The translations under genes were made by a program, and so were the position numbers. This document shows, piece by piece, positions 26,160-35,203 of a stretch of DNA of 64,000 nucleotides. The DNA is from Rhodopirellula halodulae (GTDB lineage Bacteria; Planctomycetota; Planctomycetia; Pirellulales; Pirellulaceae), in contig NZ_JAJKFV010000029.1 in assembly GCF_020966775.1 (NCBI RefSeq), forward strand, positions 1,873,372-1,937,371, read 5' to 3'. The first letter of the stretch is position 1. Every line of letters begins with the position of its first letter. Under the pieces are notes generated by a model, which was not told the DNA's origin, made no database searches, and was given only the letters and a program-made list of their open reading frames with translations.

Positions 26160-28163
26160 TCAACGAGCAGAAAACGTTGATGAAGTCCCAAGTGTTCCCT
26201 TTCCAGCCACCGGGCTGTGATCCAGAACATAGGGGCCCAGATTCCGATCCAGGTGCAGAAGCAATCGCGCGGCTTCGCTGGGTTCGAACCGCTTTGCGGG
26301 AGTGAAATCCACGGTGTAGGTCGCACCGGTCGTCAGCCTTACCTCGTCAATTTTTCCCAGGAAGGGACGTGTGGGTTGGCCCGCGTTGTCGGGATCCGCA
26401 CCGATGAAGAGTGGCAGCCGGTTAGTGGTTCGTTTGCCTTTCGCGGCGATCGAGCCGACTTGTTTTCCATCCACGTACAAACGGACTTCTTTTCCGTCGA
26501 AGACGCCAGCCACGTGCGTCCACTGATCGACGGGCAGTTTGTTTTTTGCTTTGGCGGTGTAGTACTTGCCGTTCAAATTCACATCGAACTGCGGAACACC
26601 CTCATCGGAAAAGAACGCGAATTCGCTGCTTTGTGTTTTCGCGACTGCCGCTCGCATGCCCTCGGTTTGACTTGGATTCAGCCAAGCTTCCAACGTGAAG
26701 GGGCCGTCAGGAAGATCGAGCGTGTCACTGTCGATCCGAATGGCCGACTTCTCATTCTTCATCACCAGGCATTGATTCATCTCGCCACGGAAAAAGTCGG
26801 CGGGCACGGCGGCCAATCGAATGTCAACCGGAGTCGATACACTGGGCAATTCGATCCGTGCGGACTCGCCCAGGAAAGTTGGGTGCAACTCGATACGCGG
26901 GATGGTCCAAGTCGCATCCATGTCGGGCATCCGTTGAAGCTTGACGTCAAATTCCACGCGTTCTCCGGCGGCCAATGTCATGTGTTGGTGATCCAGAGTG
27001 CTTAACCAATCACGGGATGCCGAACCAATCGACGCCGTGACTTCCATCTCCCGAGGCGATGGGTTCGTGACACTGATCGTGACTTTCCCAGCAGCACTGC
27101 CGTTGGTGTTCAAAAGCAAATCGCTTGAATCGATGATCGGACGCAGTTTGCGAGCCAAGCCGACTTCTTCGATGAATTCCTCGGTGAACTCTTTCGGGTC
27201 CATCACCGCGCCCACCGGCAACGACGCAACGGAGATGTGATCCGGGCGAACCGTCACAACATTCAAATGATGCAGGAAGCCCGCGCCGGGAATTTCTGCG
27301 GATAAGTGACCACCGGTGGTTGCCAGCGTGAAGTACTCGATGCCGTCTTTGAGTCCGTCGTATCGCATGTGGTGGATGTGGCCGGCAAACACGGCCGAAA
27401 CATTGCCCGCCTCTTTCATCATCTTGTGGACGGTGTCCCAGTTGGAACCCGTGTATCCGCCACCGATCCAACGTGGGTGATGCAAAAAGACAAACACATG
27501 GTCGAGTTCCTTGTGCTGCTGCAACGCTTTTTCGAGGAAGGCGAGTTGTTCGTCACTCATGCGTTGCAACTTGCCGATGTTAAACGCTTTTTGGTTCGTC
27601 ACCGGATCACCTTCATCGCTGTACAGAACCACAAAGCCTGCGTTCTTGTGGCGGAACGTGTACCAGAGCGGACCAAAGTGCTGTTCGTAATTGGATTCGT
27701 GGTGGCCTTGCGGGGCCGGGCCCTTGCCTCGCCAGTAGACATCGTGGTTTCCAGCGACAGGGAACCAACGCACATCCAGGCGATTCATGATCTCTTTGTA
27801 TTCAGACATTTGCCGCATCCATTCGGGTTTTTCGTTGTAACCCTGGATCAGGTCACCAACCGTCATCACCAAGTCGGGTGACAACAGATTGGTGTCCGCA
27901 ACGGCTTGTTCGAGGACTTTTAATCCAGCCGGACTGCCACCCGTGCGGTCGCCATAGACGATGAATTGAAATGCGTCTTCTTCCGTAGCCAGTGGCAACA
28001 CCTGAGGCTTTTCGCGAGTCGTGAAAAAGCTCTCATTGGTGTGTTCGTGGGAATGGCCCTCTGCTCCGTCGTGGGCGGAGGATGCCGTGAACGGGATGAT
28101 GCTGAGGCACAGGAGCGTCGTTCGCGCGACGCGTTTCATCGAAGGCAGGGCTTGGGTAGGCAT
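26160..28163 (-). CDS. Secreted metallophosphoesterase with C-terminal LamG domain
   Basis: The 667-residue product has an N-terminal signal (MKRVARTTLLCLSIIPFTASSA, from residue 9). The calcineurin-like phosphoesterase core covers about 50-310 with all metal motifs: VYGDRTGG, VGDLIQGYNE, AGNHDVYW, LHHPRWIGG and FAGHIHHM. A beta-rich region follows at about 330-460. The C-terminal LamG/concanavalin-like domain is at about 480-660 (FTLEAWLNPSQTEGM, WTHVAGVFDGKEVRLYVDGKQVG, FLGKIDEVRL). It probably hydrolyses a phosphoester outside the cytoplasm while the LamG part binds a glycan or surface; the substrate is unknown. A His-rich stretch (HDGAEGHSHEHTNE) after the signal could bind metal. Neighbouring genes on either side are not obviously linked. 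Confidence 0.87.
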   Translation of the reverse strand: MPTQALPSMKRVARTTLLCLSIIPFTASSAHDGAEGHSHEHTNESFFTTREKPQVLPLATEEDAFQFIVYGDRTGGSPAGLKVLEQAVADTNLLSPDLVMTVGDLIQGYNEKPEWMRQMSEYKEIMNRLDVRWFPVAGNHDVYWRGKGPAPQGHHESNYEQHFGPLWYTFRHKNAGFVVLYSDEGDPVTNQKAFNIGKLQRMSDEQLAFLEKALQQHKELDHVFVFLHHPRWIGGGYTGSNWDTVHKMMKEAGNVSAVFAGHIHHMRYDGLKDGIEYFTLATTGGHLSAEIPGAGFLHHLNVVTVRPDHISVASLPVGAVMDPKEFTEEFIEEVGLARKLRPIIDSSDLLLNTNGSAAGKVTISVTNPSPREMEVTASIGSASRDWLSTLDHQHMTLAAGERVEFDVKLQRMPDMDATWTIPRIELHPTFLGESARIELPSVSTPVDIRLAAVPADFFRGEMNQCLVMKNEKSAIRIDSDTLDLPDGPFTLEAWLNPSQTEGMRAAVAKTQSSEFAFFSDEGVPQFDVNLNGKYYTAKAKNKLPVDQWTHVAGVFDGKEVRLYVDGKQVGSIAAKGKRTTNRLPLFIGADPDNAGQPTRPFLGKIDEVRLTTGATYTVDFTPAKRFEPSEAARLLLHLDRNLGPYVLDHSPVAGKGTLGTSSTFSAR

Positions 28164-28311
28164 GCTGCTGGACTAGGCGGGAGGAAGGTTTCAGAAATCT
28201 GGGCGTAACCTAAACAATCCCGAGTCTACCCAAACTGGCTGGCCTGTGAATTTTGAGCAAAGAAAATGACGGCTCGGTGGGAGAAGGGTTCCCTCTCGAG
28301 GGCGACGCGAT

Positions 28312-29871
28312 TTATCCGTTCGCCAAGTGCTCGTCCGATTGAAGTGGAGGCAAAAACCGTTCGACACGCAGGTCGCAGACTCGAAGCCGCCCGCTTTCTA
28401 GGTTGAAACCGACCGCACCGACGTGGAAGGTTTGATCAGCCAAGGACAGCAGAACGCGATTGCCAACTGAGACTTCGATGTAGCTGCCGTACGCGATCAA
28501 TTGAATCTCCGCTTCCCCGCGTTTTTCGCGTTCCCAGTAACCAGCCTGAAGCGTTCGAAATTGCATCGTTTCTTCGCCGGCACCATCGGGGCCGCTTCCC
28601 CACGCTCTCAGTTGGCCCACTCCTTTGAACAAGTCCAATGAGAGGTAGTAGCCATCGTGGTTTTCGCGATTCAACCGAAAGGCGATGCCGCACTTTCCAT
28701 CGTTGAGCATTTGCATTTTGGCTCTCAGACGAAAACAGCTCAGGTCCTCTTCCATCACGAAGCACTGAAAACCCGACTCGCAGTTCATCTCGAACGACCC
28801 ATCGTGTTTGGTTCGATCGGATTGGCAGTCGACCGATTTGATGGGGGTGAGTTTGTCGACTTCCAACTCCTCGTCCACCAAGGAATCGAAACCCTCAAAG
28901 GTGCGTACCTCGAGCTGACCATTGGGAAGGCGAGCGATTCGTTTGGGAGGCGGCATCAGGTTTTCGGTTTGACGGTCGGCTCCACCGGGAGTGAAGAACG
29001 ACCACAGCAACACACCCCGCTCATCGTTGGTGATTCGACCGGCGTAGTTACCGCTGGCAAGCAGAACGTTGTCGGCATAGCTTCGCCAAGGCTTGCCAAT
29101 TTTCTCGGTGTGCCAATAACGAATTTTCGCGTCTTCTCGCATACTGCCGACGAGGTAGTAGTCTCCGTTGATCTTGAACAAATTGGGGACTTCGATGTCG
29201 TCGTACAGTCCAGGATGATGTAGCGGGGGCCGCTGCTCGAATTGATTCGGCTTGGTTTCTTCCATCACCGCCACGCAACCACGGCGGACAATTGGTCCGT
29301 GGTTCACGCGACCCGCGGCGAGCAACCATCCACGAGCACCCTCGCGATAATAGAACGGGTCACGCCATGACACCCAGTTCCTGCCTTCGTCAATTTCGGA
29401 CTCATAGTGTTCACGGTCCGGGCTGAGCGGAAAACAGCTCTGCATGTCTTGTTCGAAAGGAGGTTGCGGTGGACGAAGTGGCAGCTCGTAAGGCAATTCT
29501 GAACGTCGGTCCTCCCAAGCAACGGGGACCTTCTTCCAACAATACAAGTCATCGCTCTCTGCCATGCCCAAACGTTGCTTGGCTCCGTGATCTCGGCGTG
29601 AAAGTCCGGTGTAGAACATCCGCCATGATCCTTTGCGATGCGGATTGGGCGTCACGTGCATGGTCCAAAGCATGGAGTCGTCCCAGCTACCCGGATCACC
29701 GATGAACAATGCGTTCTCAACTCGCCGCCACGAGAAACAATTGTCGCTCACAGCGTGAGCGATGAAGTCGTGGTTGGGCAGGACGAGGTGAAAGAGATGG
29801 TAGATGCCATCGTGATAGATGACGTCAACGTCGCCCAGTGTCTTTCGCGTGCCAGCTGTTTCGGAATACAT
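28312..29871 (-). CDS. GH32-like (clan GH-J) beta-propeller glycosidase family protein
   Basis: The 519-residue protein starts with a five-bladed-propeller pattern, GDVDVIYHDGIYHLFHLVLPNHDF, in place of the usual NDPNG motif of GH32 enzymes. It retains a WRDPFYYRE segment matching the RDP motif and EVPNLFKINGDYYL matching the EC motif acid. The C-terminal 130 residues form a jellyroll-like region (GIAFRLNRENHDGYYLSLDLF). This suggests hydrolysis or transfer on fructosyl or related sugars, but the altered first motif makes the exact activity uncertain. There is no signal peptide, so the protein is probably cytoplasmic unless the start is elsewhere. No transporter or regulator is adjacent. Confidence 0.78.
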   Translation of the reverse strand: MYSETAGTRKTLGDVDVIYHDGIYHLFHLVLPNHDFIAHAVSDNCFSWRRVENALFIGDPGSWDDSMLWTMHVTPNPHRKGSWRMFYTGLSRRDHGAKQRLGMAESDDLYCWKKVPVAWEDRRSELPYELPLRPPQPPFEQDMQSCFPLSPDREHYESEIDEGRNWVSWRDPFYYREGARGWLLAAGRVNHGPIVRRGCVAVMEETKPNQFEQRPPLHHPGLYDDIEVPNLFKINGDYYLVGSMREDAKIRYWHTEKIGKPWRSYADNVLLASGNYAGRITNDERGVLLWSFFTPGGADRQTENLMPPPKRIARLPNGQLEVRTFEGFDSLVDEELEVDKLTPIKSVDCQSDRTKHDGSFEMNCESGFQCFVMEEDLSCFRLRAKMQMLNDGKCGIAFRLNRENHDGYYLSLDLFKGVGQLRAWGSGPDGAGEETMQFRTLQAGYWEREKRGEAEIQLIAYGSYIEVSVGNRVLLSLADQTFHVGAVGFNLESGRLRVCDLRVERFLPPLQSDEHLANG

Positions 29872-30101
29872 GAAGAAGAACGTTTGGTTGAAAGGAAACA
29901 GAGGTTGAAATGTGATGGGGCCGCCGCTGCGGTTGGCGAATCAACTCGGGCGGTTTGGCAATGCCGAGTGGACCTTTGGTGCGTTGATTTTATGAGATCG
30001 TGCTGTGTGGCACGTGCGAGCTACCATCAATTCAGGACGTGTTCGATTCTTGCTTGGAAGACGCCTGGTTGCTGAAAGACACCTGGTTGCGACGACCGAC
30101 G

Positions 30102-31499
30102 TCACAACTCCGATGCGAACAAGCGTGCACAGAGTCCCAACGTCGCTCGCCAAGTCGTGGTTTCTGGCACGCCTTCATCGCAGTTGGGTAGCAACGATTC
30201 GTACCAGTCACTGAACCGCTTGATCGTCGGTTGGTCGTGCACCACAACGGATAGCTCGTAGTTCAAAAAGAACGATCTCACATCGAAGTTGGCTGAACCG
30301 ACGAGGGCCGCCGACTGATCGATGATTCCTACCTTGGCGTGGACCATGGCGTCCTGATAGCGATAAATCTTTCCGCCCAAGTATTCGAGGTCGTTCATGT
30401 AATCGATACGGGCGTAATCCACGGGACGCAGATCACTGTTCTCAGGAACCAGGATTCTCACATCGATGCCTCGACGACACGCCGCCTCCAAAGAACTGAT
30501 CGCTTGCGACGTCGGAACAAAGTAGGGCGTGCAAATCCAAATGCGTTCCTCCGCTCGATGGATCATGAAATCCCAGAAGTCCTCCAGGATCTCCTCTGGA
30601 CCATCCGGCCCGATCGGCATGGTGGTCATCCGCGTCCGTTGATCATTCGCTGTGTTCTCAACGGATCGTTCATCAATTTGAAAATCCGTCGGTGGCAATT
30701 GCTCTTCCGTGACGAAGTTCCAATCGCTGCAGAACACCGCTTGCAATTGTGCCGCGGCAGGGCCTTCGATCTGGACGCTCATGTCCACCCAGCGATTGTC
30801 GTTGCCGGACACGTCAAGTTCTTCTTCGACCAAGTTGGCTCCACCAAGGATCGCTTTCCTCGCGTCAACGACCGCCAGCTTCCGGTGATTTCGGAAATTC
30901 AGATATGCCAACCGGCTGAGTTGAGACATTGGTTTGAAGCGTTCTGCTCGACCACCCGCCGCGCGGATTTGCTCCAGTTGTGTGTCCGACATTTGAAAGG
31001 AGCCGAATCCATCGCACAGCAAACGTACCTGGACGCCGTCGCGAGCTCGTCGGCAGAGCTGATCGACGATTCGCTGCGCGCCTTTTCGCTCATCCATGAT
31101 GAAGGTCATGATGTAGATCGTGTCTTTCGCTTCCTCGATCAACCGCAAGTAGGCTTCCAAGACATCTCGCGTGTCATCGAGCAATTGGATTTCATTGCCC
31201 ACCGTGGGGCGTCGCAACCCGCGAGTTTCGAGTAGCTTTTCCAAGCTCGTTTCCGCAGGGACGCTCGCGGCTTCGGCTGGAGGGAGATCGACCAGCTTGC
31301 GCTGTGAATGCTCAGCGGAGATTTTGCGACCGCCGAGCCATAGAAACAGAATCAAACCGATCGGCGGCGACAATAGAACCAGCCCCAACCATCCCAAACG
31401 TCCCACATTGTGACGTTCCTCGTGCCGAATCATCGTGATCGCCACGATGCTCAGGAATGCACCCGCAACGCTGCTGATGTATGCGACGAACCAAATCAT
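30102..31499 (-). CDS. Cardiolipin-synthase-like phospholipase D family protein
   Basis: The 465-residue protein begins with two membrane helices (MIWFVAYISSVAGAFLSIVAI, then LGWLGLVLLSPPIGLILFLWLGG). Two PLD active-site motifs follow: HRKLAVVDARKAILGGANL and HAKVGIIDQSAALVGSANF. This is the layout of bacterial cardiolipin synthases, which join two phosphatidylglycerol molecules at the cytoplasmic membrane. The typical YIMTFIMDERKG and FVPTSQAISSLEAACRRGIDVRILVP stretches are also present. The length matches the family (about 480). No associated lipid gene is adjacent, so other PLD-type transfers are possible. Confidence 0.88.
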   Translation of the reverse strand: MIWFVAYISSVAGAFLSIVAITMIRHEERHNVGRLGWLGLVLLSPPIGLILFLWLGGRKISAEHSQRKLVDLPPAEAASVPAETSLEKLLETRGLRRPTVGNEIQLLDDTRDVLEAYLRLIEEAKDTIYIMTFIMDERKGAQRIVDQLCRRARDGVQVRLLCDGFGSFQMSDTQLEQIRAAGGRAERFKPMSQLSRLAYLNFRNHRKLAVVDARKAILGGANLVEEELDVSGNDNRWVDMSVQIEGPAAAQLQAVFCSDWNFVTEEQLPPTDFQIDERSVENTANDQRTRMTTMPIGPDGPEEILEDFWDFMIHRAEERIWICTPYFVPTSQAISSLEAACRRGIDVRILVPENSDLRPVDYARIDYMNDLEYLGGKIYRYQDAMVHAKVGIIDQSAALVGSANFDVRSFFLNYELSVVVHDQPTIKRFSDWYESLLPNCDEGVPETTTWRATLGLCARLFASEL

Positions 31500-31703
31500 T
31501 GACGGTGTGGGGCAGGATCCAAGGTGACAAGCTGTTTCGGAGTGCTACTCAGGCAGGAAACGTGCCAACTTGATAGCAATTCGCTCATTGAGCCCAACAC
31601 ACTCGTGTTTCACAGTCCGGCGTGAGTGGTCTGTCGTCCGCGCGAGACAATTTGCTATGCCACGTCTGACGAAGTGTTTCTCCCCGTTTTTGCTTGACAA
31701 TCC

Positions 31704-32900
31704 GTGATCCCCACCCGTTTAACACGCACGATCCTGTTCGAGATCCTTCGGATCTTCGTGATCGCGTTGGTGGTGCTCACAACGTTGATTTTGCTCATCG
31801 CGGTGGGACGGGAGTTGATTCGAAAAGGGCTCGGCCCGATGGCAGTGCTGCAGCTCTTGCCATTCGCGATCCCGATTTCTTTGCAGCATGCCGTTCCGGC
31901 GACCGCGTTGTTTTCCGTTTGCTGTGTTTATGGACGGATGGCGGCGGATGGCGAAATCTCGACGGTCAAAGCATCGGGCATTTCGCCGTTGAAGTTGCTG
32001 CAGCCGGCGATTGTTTTCGCGGCGTTGCTCAGCCCCGTCGCGGTGTATTGCAGCGACATGGCGGTTTCCTGGGGCAAGCCCGGTGTGAAGCGAGTGGTGT
32101 TGCTGTCGATCGAAGACATCGCCTACCGCTTGCTGCAGTCCGACCATTCCTACACCTCCGATCATGGGTTTTCGATCCACGTTCGCGAAATTGTTGGCCG
32201 GCGAATGATTTCCCCAAGAGTCACCGTTCGCGGCAATGGCGACGACGCTTTCACGGTCACTGCCAACGAAGGGCAATTGGTCATGGACGAGGAAAGCCAA
32301 TCGTTGAAACTCAAATTGATCGACAGTGAAATGATTCGCGGGAAAGCTCTTCAGGGCTACATCCCGGGCGAATACGACTTCGAGATTCCGCTGGGCAACG
32401 CGTTGGACGAAGACGACATTTCAACACGCAGTCCCAGTGAGTTGCCGTTGCGTCTGATTCGTGACGAGAAGTTGCGACAGCGAGAACGGACTCACGCAAA
32501 GATCGGTGAGCTGGCCGCCTTCACCGGATTCTCGTTGATGACCTCGCGCCCGACCGAGATCGGTGGCGAGAAATCACAATCGATCCAATCCAGCCTCAAC
32601 GGCAGTCGTCATCGCTTGACGCGTTTACGAACGGAGCCTTGGCGACGTTGGGCAGAAGGCTTCACTTGCTTCTTCTTTGTCCTCGTCGGTGCTCCGCTGG
32701 CAATTGTGGCTAAAACCAGCGATTACTGGACCACCTTCGGAATGTGCTTCCTGCCGACGATCCTGGTCTACTACCCGCTGTACTTGTTGGGGCTGGATCA
32801 AGCGAAATCAGGCGACATGCCACCCTACGGTGTTTGGATTGGCAATGTGGTGTTGTCGGGCGTCGGGTTGTTGTTGATCGCCCGTGTGCGACGCTACTGA
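31704..32900 (+). CDS. LptF/LptG (YjgP/YjgQ) family permease
   Basis: The 398-residue protein has three N-terminal helices (TILFEILRIFVIALVVLTTLILLI; VLQLLPFAIPISLQHAVPATALFSVCCVYGRMAADGEI; a third ending SPVAVYCSDMAV). A soluble beta-jellyroll-like middle follows, then three C-terminal helices (FTCFFFVLVGAPLAIVAKTSD onward). This is the pattern of the LptFG lipopolysaccharide export permeases, which with LptB move LPS across the inner membrane. The start is a GTG at 31704, with TTGACA-like sequence only five bases ahead, so the true promoter must lie further upstream. No LptB or LptC gene is nearby. Confidence 0.87.
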   Translation: MIPTRLTRTILFEILRIFVIALVVLTTLILLIAVGRELIRKGLGPMAVLQLLPFAIPISLQHAVPATALFSVCCVYGRMAADGEISTVKASGISPLKLLQPAIVFAALLSPVAVYCSDMAVSWGKPGVKRVVLLSIEDIAYRLLQSDHSYTSDHGFSIHVREIVGRRMISPRVTVRGNGDDAFTVTANEGQLVMDEESQSLKLKLIDSEMIRGKALQGYIPGEYDFEIPLGNALDEDDISTRSPSELPLRLIRDEKLRQRERTHAKIGELAAFTGFSLMTSRPTEIGGEKSQSIQSSLNGSRHRLTRLRTEPWRRWAEGFTCFFFVLVGAPLAIVAKTSDYWTTFGMCFLPTILVYYPLYLLGLDQAKSGDMPPYGVWIGNVVLSGVGLLLIARVRRY

Positions 32901-33070
32901 TCCTGAGTCATCGGCGTATCATGCCAAGTTGCTTCGCACCAGAGTGATCTTTCGTACCCAGCGATAGCCAGAAAGAGATCGCTTCCTCGCCGACTCTTTT
33001 CGATGGGGCGGTTCAGACTCTACAATCGCGCAACGAATTTCCATCACGTCGCACTTCACGAGGTTCAGCC

Positions 33071-33934
33071 ATGCTGCGTTCGACCAACGCATTTTTCGTT
33101 CGCTCCACAAGCCGGTTCACCGGGGCCGTTGCAGGAGGTTTGATCGCACTTTGCTTGCTCAGCAGTATTGCTCAAGCTGAGATTCAAACTCAGACCATTG
33201 TTTATCAAGACGGCGATGTGACGTTGGAAGGGTTTTTGGCGTTCGATACCAAAGTCCGTCCCGCGGGGACTCAGGGCATGGAAGGAAAGCCTGGCGTCTT
33301 GGTCGTTCATCAATGGATGGGACTGACGGACTACGAACGTCGTCGTTGCAAACAACTCGCTGAGCTCGGCTACGTCGCGTTTGCTTTGGATATCTACGGT
33401 CGAGGCGTTCGGCCTGCTGATACGACCGAAGCGGCGTCGATGTCAGGCAAATACAAAGGTGATCGCGAATTGTATCGACGCCGGCTGAATCTTGGCCTGG
33501 AACAACTTCGCAAAGCGGAAAACGTCGCGGAGGGGCATCTTGCCGCCATCGGTTATTGCTTCGGCGGAACGGGCGTGCTTGAGTTGGTTCGAAGTGGAGC
33601 GGAGGTCAACGGTGTGGTCAGCTTCCATGGCGGATTGGATTCACCAACGCCTGAAGACGGAGCCAACATCCAGGCCAAAATTCTTCTCTGCCATGGTGCG
33701 GACGATCCCTTCGTTCCCGAAGAAGACATCAAAGCCATGATTGCTGAGTTCGATGAGCATGAAGTTGATTGGCAAATGAATGTTTACGCCAACGCGGTGC
33801 ATTCATTCACTCAGCCGATGGCGGGCAATGACAACAGCAAAGGAGCTGCCTACAACGAGAAAGCCGACATGCGATCTTGGGATGCCATGCGGGTCTTCTT
33901 TCACGAACTGTTCGCGACCAAAAGCACGAACTAG
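33071..33934 (+). CDS. Secreted dienelactone-hydrolase family protein
   Basis: The 287-residue alpha/beta hydrolase carries an N-terminal signal peptide ending near LLSSIAQAE. The active-site nucleophile is a cysteine at about residue 163 in IGYCFGGTG, as in dienelactone hydrolases. GKPGVLVVHQWMGLTDYERRRCKQLAELGYVAFALDIYGRG matches the family core, DDPFVPEEDI gives the acid and AVHSFTQPMAG the histidine. The signal peptide suggests a periplasmic role, unlike the cytoplasmic catabolic enzymes. The substrate is unknown. The gene stands alone, 170 bases after the LptF/G-like gene, and converges with rbgA. Confidence 0.88.
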   Translation: MLRSTNAFFVRSTSRFTGAVAGGLIALCLLSSIAQAEIQTQTIVYQDGDVTLEGFLAFDTKVRPAGTQGMEGKPGVLVVHQWMGLTDYERRRCKQLAELGYVAFALDIYGRGVRPADTTEAASMSGKYKGDRELYRRRLNLGLEQLRKAENVAEGHLAAIGYCFGGTGVLELVRSGAEVNGVVSFHGGLDSPTPEDGANIQAKILLCHGADDPFVPEEDIKAMIAEFDEHEVDWQMNVYANAVHSFTQPMAGNDNSKGAAYNEKADMRSWDAMRVFFHELFATKSTN

Positions 33935-34039
33935 TTCAGTTGAATTGGTGCCTGAAACGGCAGACTGTCTGAACCGATTGGCAAAATGTGACGACGATTG
34001 TTGTCGAAAATTCGTCACACTTTGCGTTGAGCATCACGC

Positions 34040-35020
34040 TCACCGACGACGTTCGCGACGTGAAGCGTCCATTTCGCGAGACTTTCGTTGGGCTCGCTGT
34101 TTGGCTTTGAAACGCTTCTTGCGTTTCTCGTCCTTCAAGCGAGCCGCTTCCGCCGCTTCCGCCACGGCTTTTTCCGTTTGCAAGCGTTCTCGCTGCATCG
34201 TGGCCGGCGTTTCGAGTGTCAGACGTCCCAGACCGCCCGAGCGATATTCCTGAATCAAAATTCGCGACGCTCGTTCCAAATCGACTCGGTTGTTTCGACC
34301 TAAGCAACCGCGTCGACGACCGATGTCTTCAATGATGCCGAGTTCGTTTTCGGCAATTTCTTCCAGGTCGAAACGTTCGGCCAATCGGTCCGGGTAGTGC
34401 TGGCTGAGGTGCCGTGCCGCGAAAAAGCCGACGTCGCTGTAGTCCATCGCCGTGTCCTTGATGGACCCAATCAATGCCAAACGGTAGCCGCTATTTGGGT
34501 TGTGGACTTTCGGCCAGAGCATGCCGGGCGTATCCCACAAAATGACGCCGTCACCAATGTCGACTTTTTGCTGATGCTGGGTCACGGCGGGCGTGTTCCC
34601 CGTTTTCGCGACTTTGCGTCCTGCCAAAAAATTGATGATGGTGGATTTGCCCACGTTGGGGATCCCCATCACCATGGCATTGATCAGTCGGCCCTGGCGT
34701 TGCGGGCACATGCCGATCACAGCGGACTTCAAACGACGGATGGTGGGCACATCTTCCGTCGTGACCGCACGGGCACGAGTCGACTCGGATCGTTCGAAGA
34801 ACTCCAGCCATTCCTCCGTCATCCGCGGGTCGGCCAAGTCTGACTTGGCCAACACCTTCAAACAGGCTTTGTCTCCTCGCAAATCCGACAGCAACGGGTT
34901 GGCGCTGGAATATGGAATGCGAGCGTCGATGATCTCAATCACCACGTCCACTTTGGGAAGTGCGGATTGCATCTCCAGCCGAGCTTTGTGCATGTGGCCA
35001 GGAAACCATTGAATCGACAT
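34040..35020 (-). CDS. rbgA: Ribosome biogenesis GTPase RbgA/YlqF-like
   Basis: The 326-residue protein has the circularly permuted GTPase order of the YlqF/RbgA family. IQWFPGHMHKARLEM is the diagnostic N-terminus. VVIEIIDARIP and LAKSDLADP (the G4 motif) come first, then GIPNVGKSTIINFL (G1) and ILWDTPGML (G3). It acts in late assembly of the large ribosomal subunit. The C-terminus ends in a long basic, charged helix (about residue 275 onward, RLKDEKRKKRFKAKQRAQRKSREM), longer than in Bacillus and probably RNA-binding. The gene is convergent with the dienelactone-hydrolase gene. Confidence 0.92.
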   Translation of the reverse strand: MSIQWFPGHMHKARLEMQSALPKVDVVIEIIDARIPYSSANPLLSDLRGDKACLKVLAKSDLADPRMTEEWLEFFERSESTRARAVTTEDVPTIRRLKSAVIGMCPQRQGRLINAMVMGIPNVGKSTIINFLAGRKVAKTGNTPAVTQHQQKVDIGDGVILWDTPGMLWPKVHNPNSGYRLALIGSIKDTAMDYSDVGFFAARHLSQHYPDRLAERFDLEEIAENELGIIEDIGRRRGCLGRNNRVDLERASRILIQEYRSGGLGRLTLETPATMQRERLQTEKAVAEAAEAARLKDEKRKKRFKAKQRAQRKSREMDASRRERRR

Positions 35021-35203
35021 TGCAGCGACGGTGATGAGCGGGGGAGCGGGTTGCCGACGGTTGATTTCAAGGCAATCGAGATCAACCGTTCCGCTCCAGT
35101 GTCACACAGAAGCCGCCGTTTGGCTAACCCTGAAACATGATCGACTCATGGCAAGGTGTGGGCGAACAATTTCATTTGGCCGCCCGCACCCGTCACCTCG
35201 GCA

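Noticed and set aside
31694-31699. TTGACA-like -35 box before the LptF/G-like gene
   Set aside because: It lies only five bases ahead of the GTG start, too close to act as that gene's promoter.
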